This document shows, piece by piece, positions 61,601 through 64,000 of a stretch of DNA of 64,000 nucleotides. The stretch comes from Achatina immaculata (taxonomy: Eukaryota; Mollusca; Gastropoda; Stylommatophora; Achatinidae), in NCBI GenBank assembly GCA_009760885.1, contig CM019696.1, positions 45,841,358 through 45,905,357 of the forward strand. Reading direction: 5' to 3'. The stretch's first letter is position 1, and the number at the start of each line of letters is the position of its first letter. The translations under genes were made by a program, and so were the position numbers. Below the pieces are notes generated by a model that worked only from the letters and a program-made list of their open reading frames with translations, was not told where the DNA came from and did no database searches.

Positions 61601-63889
61601 CTTAATGATGTTGACAAATTTAGATGGTATTCCATATGGTCTTAAAATTCTCCACGATGAATCTCTGCGTATTCTATCAAAATGCCTTTGTAAAGCCTGT
61701 GAAGTTCAGGATTAACAGTTTTTGCTTTTCAGTATGTTCTTCATCTATTATTCTTACAGTAATTAATACAGTAATTACAGGAATAAATTTAGAATATTTT
61801 TTTATGAAAGAAAATGATAAATTGTAGATATTCATTGGTTACTAGCTTGAGAGAGAATAAAGAGTAAGAACGAGTAGTGCGAAAACTAAAGTCCTGACCA
61901 TAATTTCAAGTTGTATTTTGATCTGTCTAATCTGTTTATCCATTCTAATAAGTCATGAGGCATTTAGTGCACTTGTTTCTCGTGGTTATGGTTGCTGGTT
62001 CAGATGCAGCCAGAGGCCTCCCAGTCACTCGGCTGTTGTGATGACTAGCTGGAGAAGGAAAGGCAGCCAGACGTTATGATGACAGCATCACTCTTCTCTT
62101 CTGTGCTGTCTGACGGGTCAAGGAAAATACTAATACTGTATTTCCTAGGTGCCCTTACAGTGTGATAGGGTCACTTTTACCTTTCACCTTTTTTTTTTTT
62201 CTACGCAGGTGAAAGTTGTAGATGAGTACTTTAGTTCTCCTCATTTATCTCAAGATAATGCCTGGGCGATATATAAGCAGCTGATGGGTATACTGGAGGA
62301 AGTCAGGGTAAGTTGTTGTTGCTATTATTGCATTTGTTCTTTTTCTCCACCATTGTTGAAAAAATAAATATAATGCTCTGTTATCCCTACTGATTTCTCT
62401 TGGTGAAAAGTTTTTTTTTGGATAATCTAACAGGTGGTAGGATTGTGTTCTTGCTCTGTCTCCCTGGCATCTCTGGCAGGTTAGTCTCTGGAGCTGATGC
62501 AGTGAGGTTGTTTGAGCACAAGCATCATGCTGAAGTGGGAGCAGGTTATGGTGCTGGCTTACAGGCCTGAAGTGAAGCTGGGAAGAAATGCAGTACTCCT
62601 TAGCAGACTTTGTGAATAAGTCAAAAGCCCTTTGCAGCCACAACTTTGAGCATGAGAATGGAGGTACAGGCAGCATCACCAGCAGTTTTTCTGGTTGATA
62701 ACCAGGGCAGCTCACATGGGGGTCATTAAAACAGACTCCCGAAGCATTTTTACGGGAATCAGGAGACACTTCTTCTACAGGGAGTGGGTCCAGCTTCTAG
62801 AGGGCTTTTGGTTATCTAGTTTGATGTGGATCTTCTGACCTGGGCTTGCGGGAGTCAGGGAATGAAAAAGTGGACAAGCTAGCGGGCGCGGCATCAATTC
62901 GGGGTACCCTTAGAGTGTACAAGGAGGAGACTGCAAGAACCATCTTGGACAGGCTGCGTATGGAGGATGACAGGCTGAATAATAACAATCACATCAGGAG
63001 GATGATCTCAGGCTGAATAATAACAATCACATCAGGAGGATGATCTCAGGCTGAGTAATAACAATCACATCAGGAGGATGACCTCAGGCTGAATAATAAC
63101 AATCACATCAGGAGGATTACCTCAGGCTGAATAATAACAATCACATCAGGAGGATGATCTCAGGCTGAATAATAACAGTTACATCAGGAGGATGATCTCA
63201 GGCTGAATAATAACCATTACATCAGGAGGATGATCTCAGGCTGAATAATAACAATTACATCAGGAGGATGACCTCAGGCTGAATATTAACAATCACATCA
63301 GGAGGATGATCGAATTAAGGGAGGAGAGAAGAAGTGGACTTTTTTTTCTGATTAAAGTCATTTAGTGCATGTTAGCCACAACCAGTGTGTAACTGGCTCC
63401 ATCAGTGGGCGCATGCCTCACTGGGTGTTGGAACGGAAGGTGGAGCACATACAGGAATGCCCAGAGTGTGGGAATGCCAGTCTCTGATTACAGATTACGG
63501 GATGGACTTCACCATGACTGGAACTGTAGCAGTTCCCTGCCCTTTTGGCCAACAGCTGAGCCACAGTTTTGGTTGTTTGTATTAGAAAGAGGAAAATATA
63601 TGTTGGATATTTTTTTAGTTTTCAGAGTATACAAATGCTAAATTGAATGCTGCTCTGGTGAAGTCAATTTTAACTGTATATAAATGATTTTTTTATAAAT
63701 ACATGCACAAAAGTAAGACATATCTTGACATTTAAAACAAAGGGATTCTTAAAATGAAATGTTTAACTTCTGCAGACCCAGTGTTACCACATTCTGCACA
63801 ATCTTCTGCTGAACTCCACCACCAGGGAGTCAACTTTGACCTTCATCGCTAAAGTTTTGGAGAGAAATTCTAAACGATCCCAGATTCAG
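36887..63889 (+). CDS. UBE4B: UBE4B, ubiquitin conjugation factor E4 B (5' portion, 13 coding exons)
   Basis: UBE4B is a U-box ubiquitin ligase that elongates multiubiquitin chains on substrates, working with an E2 and the AAA ATPase p97/VCP. Thirteen exons (36887-36910, 41370-41553, 42403-42460, 45299-45371, 47248-47398, 49069-49198, 51070-51211, 51459-51562, 56290-56404, 57157-57300, 59451-59567, 62209-62307, 63776-63889) join through GT/AG sites with matching phases into 485 codons without a stop. The protein begins MSELTPDEIRRKRLARLQGG, the family N-terminus, whose basic RRKR stretch is a p97-binding type motif. Further anchors are DVDSGIETMEVDD, YLMDCYDRVAAEEKNAPK, LPRGFLSELVNTLYED and LGLSVFAEDDVKVVDEYF. 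The family is about 1,100-1,300 residues, so the rest of the UFD2 core and the C-terminal U-box lie to the right of the window. The Ser-rich segment of some vertebrate isoforms is not seen between 49198 and 51070. Confidence 0.96.
37665..37880. repeat. Degenerate minisatellite in UBE4B intron 1
   Basis: About eight diverged units of 24-30 bp sharing tgtacacatggatgacttgg. A shorter duplication (agttattttgtctgaag with acgttgtctccaggtttt) lies just before it at 37500-37615. Confidence 0.8.
38049..38447 (-). mobile_element. AG-tailed LINE, internally deleted 399-bp copy
   Basis: Read on the minus strand the copy starts with the family 5' leader (tgatcgtaaaagccgactaa) and reaches about 60 bp further 5' than the long copy at 22216. 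It jumps from the leader (gttgtggatgaaag) directly to the extreme 3' region (ggtagaccaaaagagacatg) and ends in an (AG)n tail. The whole endonuclease and RT are missing, about 2.8 kb relative to 22216-25396. A 10-bp duplication with one mismatch flanks it (cctgttttac at 38039-38048, cctgtttaac at 38448-38457). Confidence 0.9.
38448..38695. repeat. 27-bp minisatellite, about 9 copies
   Basis: The unit is tgtttaactacctttcttta followed by atgtgcc, highly homogeneous. The sequence left of the LINE at 38049 (tctttcttttctgtgcctgttt) is itself a diverged unit, so the LINE inserted at the edge of this array. Confidence 0.93.
38825..39345 (-). mobile_element. ATAAG-tailed LINE, 3' fragment
   Basis: On minus it encodes the post-RT end: QQPVSWVIRKRRWTYVGHLM, RRNDQRIPKQAIKWN, RRKRGRPRETLKRSLLREAK, FDEVERLAEDRQNWRTTL. 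The 3' UTR (cggcacgggaaggatataag) and the tail sit at its left end. A 19-bp foreign insertion with its own duplication lies inside at 39286-39304. Its 5' end meets a T-tract and (TA)n at about 39345. Confidence 0.9.
39286..39304 (+). mobile_element. 19-bp retroinsertion with an 11-bp target duplication
   Basis: The sequence ggtgcgaacaaagaagaag is flanked by exact copies of acatttgaatt (39275-39285 and 39305-39315). It sits inside a LINE whose relatives at 53460-53480 and 61065-61085 have only one copy of that site. The insert resembles the last bases and (GAA)n tail of the element at 28029-28920 (gcgaacgaagaagaag). It is best read as an extremely 5'-truncated retroposition. Confidence 0.75.
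39462..40540 (-). pseudogene. Mariner-family transposase pseudogene
   Basis: On minus, 40540-40241 encodes the DNA-binding region (KMATKLLVCTKEEQRSVAQF, KAVYNWVKEFSQGCTE, GRPVQTATEV). Broken frames follow to 40098. Then come the first catalytic block TGDESWVHHYQPESK and, at 40070-39462, the second Asp in LLHDNARPHTA, the third in SPDLAPSDFHLF, and the typical C-terminus TRWDKCINVGGDYV. There are 31 residues between the second and third Asp instead of the 34 standard for mariner, because the usual PHPPYS before PDLAPSD is reduced to ELS. Stops and frameshifts near 40240 and 40070 inactivate it. The element lies in UBE4B intron 1 between two (TA)n tracts. Confidence 0.88.
40639..40678. repeat. 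(TA)n microsatellite
   Basis: About 40 bp of alternating TA at the right side of the mariner remnant. A shorter (TA)n lies at 39350-39363 on the other side. Mariners insert at TA, so both may be expanded target sites. Confidence 0.9.
41370..41553 (+). CDS. UBE4B: UBE4B exon 2
   Basis: 184 bp, acceptor tatgcttag, donor gtaagc, leaving one base. It encodes IRRKRLARLQGGGGTSHASG followed by a Ser/Thr/Pro/Gln-rich low-complexity stretch (GQSTPPTQL, SKPTTAQQEAQTTPSPPGA), as in the disordered N-terminal arm of the family. Confidence 0.95.
41893..42108. mobile_element. hAT-like MITE, 216 bp, decayed
   Basis: Left end caatggttcccaaactttt and right end gttgaaaaccactg form an imperfect CAGTGGTT-type inverted repeat. 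The flanking 8-mers (gcgtatag and ttgtaaag) match at five positions, consistent with an old target duplication. It lies in UBE4B intron 2. Confidence 0.6.
42403..42460 (+). CDS. UBE4B: UBE4B exon 3
   Basis: 58 bp after a long polypyrimidine tract ending ttaacag; donor gtaaag. It reads SMEVEPCSDLTGESQIDK in the frame set by exon 2 and leaves two bases. The SM-acidic pattern corresponds to the SQSMDID segment of vertebrate UBE4B. Confidence 0.88.
42545..43077. other. Intronic sequence, nothing recognised
   Basis: Part of UBE4B intron 3. Open frames here on the minus strand (for example 42868-42266, which also overlaps exon 3) have no recognisable domain and run antisense to the gene. Confidence 0.5.
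43078..43312. repeat. About 28-30-bp minisatellite in UBE4B intron 3
   Basis: Eight to nine variable units sharing actaataagataagaaaag and aagtacacacaa. The period varies because of small deletions. Confidence 0.85.
43770..44142. repeat. About 41-bp AT-rich minisatellite, split by a LINE
   Basis: Units share ataatttcatgatatacgac and aagctttggttattattttt. About eight copies precede the LINE insertion at 44143, and two to three more follow it at 45021-45140. The LINE clearly landed inside the array. Confidence 0.9.
44143..45020 (+). mobile_element. AG-tailed RTE-like LINE, 5'-truncated copy
   Basis: An 878-bp insertion with an exact 11-bp duplication, ataaaggtttt, at 44132-44142 and 45021-45031. 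It starts at the RT block LAVDWLMKEATSDKRRGL and contains LEDLDFADDICLLSS. It is interrupted by a small deletion near 44290 and a stop near 44530, then reads FKSNVLSVLLYGSECWKITK to the C-terminus and a short (AG)n tail. It is in the sense direction of UBE4B, within intron 3. Confidence 0.96.
45299..45371 (+). CDS. UBE4B: UBE4B exon 4
   Basis: 73 bp, acceptor tgaaacag, donor gtaata. It encodes SQLDVDSGIETMEVDDPEPK followed by RKR. The DVDSGIE-MEVD block is strongly conserved in UBE4B. It ends in phase 0, which allows direct joining either to the putative cassette at 45488 or to exon 5 at 47248. Confidence 0.95.
45488..45547 (+). CDS. Possible UBE4B cassette exon
   Basis: A 60-bp open stretch has a good acceptor (tttcgtgttacag) and a donor (aag then gtaaaa). 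It is phase 0 on both sides, so including or skipping it keeps the frame. It would add KTDFVKVLCRTLLLSDPLVK. I do not recognise this peptide in the family, and exon 4 joined straight to 47248 already aligns well with known UBE4B, so it is probably skipped or not real. The donor dinucleotide lies at the 3' edge of an antisense SINE. Confidence 0.35.
45545..45787 (-). mobile_element. tRNA-derived SINE, antisense in UBE4B intron
   Basis: The reverse complement matches the SINE at 17105 and 25919. The head is seen as ccactcagcca (inverse A box) at about 45769-45779. The body is seen as ggtacccatttttagaggct. The 3' end is at the left, as ggtaaaatccctgttctcat. Its left edge overlaps the donor of the possible cassette exon at 45488-45547. 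Confidence 0.82.
46140..46412 (-). mobile_element. tRNA-derived SINE next to a hAT-like end
   Basis: Positions 46190-46412 match the antisense SINE (catattgtggatgtggtgtt, ttccaaagccttcggcacat, atttctatggtacccatttt, ccccactgctgggacttcac). Just before it, cagtggttctcagacttttt at 46140 resembles a hAT left terminus, and cagcagttctcaactttttt at about 46600 resembles another. I could not define complete hAT elements. Confidence 0.7.
46690..46965 (+). mobile_element. LINE 3' fragment, degenerate
   Basis: The plus-strand frame reads KFLGHISRHEGLGELVMSGR then VNDKRKRRRSRHSYLDGHG and, after a stop, LGELIRDMEDRA-WREM and WHGTD. This is the C-terminal pattern of RTE-like LINE proteins. Neither tail nor duplication is preserved. 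It lies in the intron between exons 4 and 5. Confidence 0.65.
47248..47398 (+). CDS. UBE4B: UBE4B exon 5
   Basis: 151 bp, acceptor tctcttccag, donor gtaagt. It encodes SEASEDQVKKALCRVFAVSW and later THKVLHLKELA, matching the EEQALQLVCKIFRVSW region of vertebrate UBE4B. It leaves one base for the next exon. Confidence 0.95.
47405..47660. repeat. GT-rich minisatellite after exon 5
   Basis: Units of about 60 bp share gtgtgtttgttgatgtgcta and agtgtgtgttggtgttaatc, with internal GT runs. It begins about 10 bp after the exon 5 donor and decays into GT-rich sequence to about 47930. Confidence 0.8.
48211..48936 (+). mobile_element. AG-tailed RTE-like LINE, 5'-truncated copy
   Basis: Family match starts at aatgcaaacaacataggact and runs through NNRNILRVDSKLVKEVNKFV, VVENGDSTEDINSRLTRANQ, SNVLSVLLYGSECYKITKTI and ALRWTPQENRSKGRPKETW. 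The usual stop is followed by an (AG)n tail. Frameshifts occur near 48440 and 48660, the latter with a deletion of about 15 bp. Only 5 bp (gcagg at 48206-48210 and 48937-48941) match at the two sides, so the target duplication is uncertain. It lies in UBE4B intron 5. Confidence 0.88.
49069..49198 (+). CDS. UBE4B: UBE4B exon 6
   Basis: 130 bp, acceptor cttctgtttag, donor gtaatc. It encodes LSDLRDLIHQMIMEAILVIQ and a Pro/Ser/Thr tail (QDMPLPADQEPSTSSVIG), matching the FSDFKDLIGQILMEVL block of the family. The next intron contains the 43-bp minisatellite at 49420-49835. Confidence 0.93.
49420..49835. repeat. 43-bp minisatellite in UBE4B intron 6
   Basis: The main unit is gaggaatttgttggtagcat followed by ggtttttctgaagatcatct and ctg, five to six copies. 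A second form (ggaagatcgactagaggaat with ttgttggtaaccatttttat) alternates in 49620-49790, giving a higher-order repeat. Confidence 0.93.
49836..50739. other. Intronic sequence, nothing recognised
   Basis: Rest of UBE4B intron 6 before a LINE fragment. I looked here for an extra Ser/Pro-rich exon like the one in some vertebrate isoforms and did not find one. Confidence 0.5.
50740..51012 (-). mobile_element. LINE 3' fragment, degenerate
   Basis: On minus it reads RAVRKNIRTRKFKYFSHIRG then HNTARKVRLQ and, in broken frames, a DGPVSAWLDAL-like end. This is the KYFGHIxRHD region shared by RTE-like LINE C-termini. It ends about 60 bp before UBE4B exon 7. Confidence 0.6.
51070..51211 (+). CDS. UBE4B: UBE4B exon 7
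   Basis: 142 bp, acceptor gaattgacag, donor gtatag. The diagnostic segment is YLMDCYDRVAAEEKNAPK, almost residue for residue the YLIECFDRVGIEEKKAPK of vertebrate UBE4B. It ends in phase 0. A minus-strand LINE fragment stops about 60 bp before the acceptor. Confidence 0.97.
51459..51562 (+). CDS. UBE4B: UBE4B exon 8
   Basis: 104 bp, acceptor ccccttgcag, donor gtgaga. It encodes PPLSDALSIARSQCVFHTSL then TLQGAFTHQPR, matching the SQCISHTALVLQGSLTQPR block. The 4.7-kb intron after it contains two minisatellites and a large antisense LINE. Confidence 0.97.
51985..52375. repeat. 55-bp minisatellite in UBE4B intron 8, about 7 copies
   Basis: The unit is aaatagaccaactttccctg followed by aggatatggcttaagataat and cattgtaggataccc. 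Copies differ at only a few positions, so it is young. Confidence 0.95.
52655..52855. repeat. 24-bp minisatellite, about 8 copies
   Basis: The unit is ccagttcctgggccatttcc followed by ttca, with a variant ccaggaccctttcc. It reads PVPGPFPS on plus in one frame and GTGEGNGP or ELVKEMAQ on minus. The 24-bp period keeps all frames open, which is an artefact of period and not evidence of coding. Confidence 0.95.
53130..56130 (-). mobile_element. RTE-like LINE, nearly full-length, degenerate, antisense in UBE4B intron 8
   Basis: Read on minus: a leader at about 56130-55870; the endonuclease start (IGFWNVRTMATTTKIAQVIN) at 55870-55820; the EN body at 55631-55101 (CYAPTNDTDDEIKDDFYYQL, VTGDFNAKVGKDNTDIEKVT, TWMSPDDRTRNQIDHFCIRK, RAYRGADVNSDHNL). 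The RT remnants span 54300-53513 (AGFRKGR, FKKTFDSIH-like in broken frames, MKQGCTLSRSLFGIAIDFIM, LEDLDFANDITLISENVK, with Asn replacing the first Asp of FADD). The post-RT end is at 53543-53150 (STLIYACKSWKSTKETDKKL, GRRKRGRPHETLKRTM). The last about 100 bp and the tail are missing. Many stops are present. Confidence 0.88.
56290..56404 (+). CDS. UBE4B: UBE4B exon 9
   Basis: 115 bp, acceptor atttctcacag, donor gtaatc. It encodes SPLIPFLLSHNLPRGFLSEL and VNTLYEDRDTFRR, corresponding to [20 protein letters not shown] in vertebrates, near the beginning of the UFD2 core. Confidence 0.96.
57157..57300 (+). CDS. UBE4B: UBE4B exon 10
   Basis: 144 bp, acceptor cttgctgtcag, donor gtgagt, phase 0 on both sides. 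It encodes VFSPVLQYLSRYTATLGLNS, DAYRDPLTAMVELCSIK and VRPICSL, matching IFIPILQGLALAAKECSLDS and PLMALGELCE of the family. Confidence 0.96.
57434..58920 (-). mobile_element. Mariner element with intact inverted repeats, interrupted by a LINE
   Basis: The ends read caaggtctgacaattaagta (left) and, inverted, caaggtcagacaattaagta (right). They extend to about 31 bp with few mismatches and are bounded by TA on both sides (57432-57433, 58921-58922). Removing the 182-bp LINE insertion plus duplication leaves about 1.3 kb, the usual mariner size. On minus, transposase pieces include TVTNVTRHGRPISVRNEELI, DEFGVNQEIICKIL (58585-58298), KIMLMCFYNSKEVIHKEFIP (near 58150) and FFLLHDNAPAHRW (near 57800). 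Stops near 58610, 58298 and 57777 and the LINE make it inactive. It lies in the intron between exons 10 and 11. Confidence 0.95.
57908..58081 (+). mobile_element. AG-tailed LINE, 174-bp 3' copy nested in a mariner
   Basis: The insertion is flanked by an exact 8-bp duplication, agtgacaa, at 57900-57907 and 58082-58089. It begins at cagaagtaagggtagaccaa and runs through the conserved 3' end (RGLTWARAEKKAKDRHLWK-type coding end) to gcacttaaggttcag and an (AG)n tail. Because it breaks the mariner transposase, it is younger than the mariner. Confidence 0.96.
58975..59340. repeat. Two short degenerate tandem repeats
   Basis: A unit of about 60 bp containing aaagagttaatgatat is duplicated at 58985-59095. 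A unit of about 34 bp containing ggcaaccaagattttttatt occurs about four times at 59178-59335. Confidence 0.75.
59451..59567 (+). CDS. UBE4B: UBE4B exon 11
   Basis: 117 bp, acceptor gttaacacag, donor gtaagt, phase 0. It encodes WLPGPVSQADGMETEKLTLL and GPFLGLSVFAEDD, where SVFAEDD is invariant in UBE4B-type proteins. Confidence 0.97.
59688..59762. repeat. 17-bp minisatellite after exon 11, about 4 copies
   Basis: The unit is gttcctctgtacgtctt. It begins about 120 bp after the exon 11 donor. Confidence 0.92.
60655..61690 (-). mobile_element. ATAAG-family RTE-like LINE, 3' third, antisense in UBE4B intron
   Basis: On minus it reads a degenerate late RT region near 61690-61330 (GWVTWDPNRRF-DFADDITLVS-type positions in broken frames). 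Then come IMKLPINQEGKIYVEGTALE, EVNQYAYLSSCIDQDSDTRK and FNSNVISTLI at 61318-61049, and the post-RT end to a C-terminus near 60655. It is closely related to 53130-56130 and 38825-39345. No tail or duplication was recognised. Confidence 0.85.
62209..62307 (+). CDS. UBE4B: UBE4B exon 12
   Basis: 99 bp after a T-rich tract ending ctacgcag; donor gtaagt; phase 0. It encodes VKVVDEYFSSPHLSQDNAWA then IYKQLMGILEEVR, matching VKVVEKYFSGP and the helix after it. Confidence 0.97.
62945..63312. repeat. 38-bp minisatellite between UBE4B exons 12 and 13, about 9 copies
   Basis: The unit is ggaggatgatctcaggctga followed by ataataacaatcacatca. Copies are nearly identical (t/c at gatgatct/gatgacct, atcac/attac variants). 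The sequence before it, 62800-62945, contains one ancestral-looking unit (atggaggatgacaggctga). Confidence 0.95.
63776..63889 (+). CDS. UBE4B: UBE4B exon 13
   Basis: 114 bp, acceptor cttctgcag, donor gttgtt, phase 0. It encodes YHILHNLLLNSTTRESTLTF and IAKVLERNSKRSQIQ, matching [20 protein letters not shown]. It is the last exon in the window and the gene continues to the right. Confidence 0.95.
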
Positions 63890-64000
63890 GTTGTTTTAAT
63901 CTCTGTTTTTAGCTGTTATTTGAGTTCATGTTTTTGTCTGTTCATTTTATTCATGATTAGACCAAACACCAGAAATAAAACTAGAGCGATATATCGTGTA

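Overview
This is a window from an animal nuclear genome: AT-rich, intron-bearing and crowded with retroelements, DNA transposons and minisatellites. There is no bacterial-style gene packing. The mix of RTE-like LINEs, mariner, Tc1 and hAT elements and tRNA-derived SINEs suggests an invertebrate, with a lophotrochozoan such as a mollusc as my best guess. That taxonomic call is inference only.

One host gene is clear. From 36887 to the right edge the plus strand carries the 5' part of UBE4B, the U-box ubiquitin chain-elongation factor (E4/E3). Thirteen coding exons join in frame through canonical GT/AG sites to give 485 codons. A fourteenth, doubtful cassette exon would add 20 codons. The UFD2 core begins in the later exons, and the C-terminal U-box lies beyond the window.

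Positions 1-36800 are intergenic and hold no recognisable host gene. In order they contain: a minisatellite cluster (1.5-2.3 kb); a LINE with an inverted 5' part (3.2-5.1 kb); a 30-bp minisatellite of about 43 copies (5.2-6.5 kb); a LINE copy (7.0-8.0 kb); rearranged mariners (9.2-11.4 kb); a LINE broken by two later LINEs, one of them its own family in antisense (12.2-17.0 kb); a SINE; further LINE copies including a nearly full-length one (22.2-25.4 kb); an unfamiliar 892-bp retroposed element (28.0-28.9 kb); a degenerate Tc1-like transposon in which three separate segments have each become a minisatellite (29.9-32.3 kb); and a hAT MITE about 540 bp upstream of the UBE4B start codon.

The UBE4B introns hold the same families: several LINEs, two mariners, two SINEs and about ten minisatellites. 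Several LINE families can be told apart by their simple-sequence 3' tails ((AG)n, (GAAT)n, (TGA)n, (GATT)n, (ATAAG)n, (GAA)n). Many copies have exact target-site duplications, which fixes their ends and the order of nested insertions. No complete, intact transposable-element coding region was found. I see no convincing new multi-gene system. The most unusual signals are the Tc1-born minisatellites, the catalytic-domain-less mariner reading frame, the 892-bp element, a 19-bp retroinsertion and a possible SINE-supplied splice donor in UBE4B.
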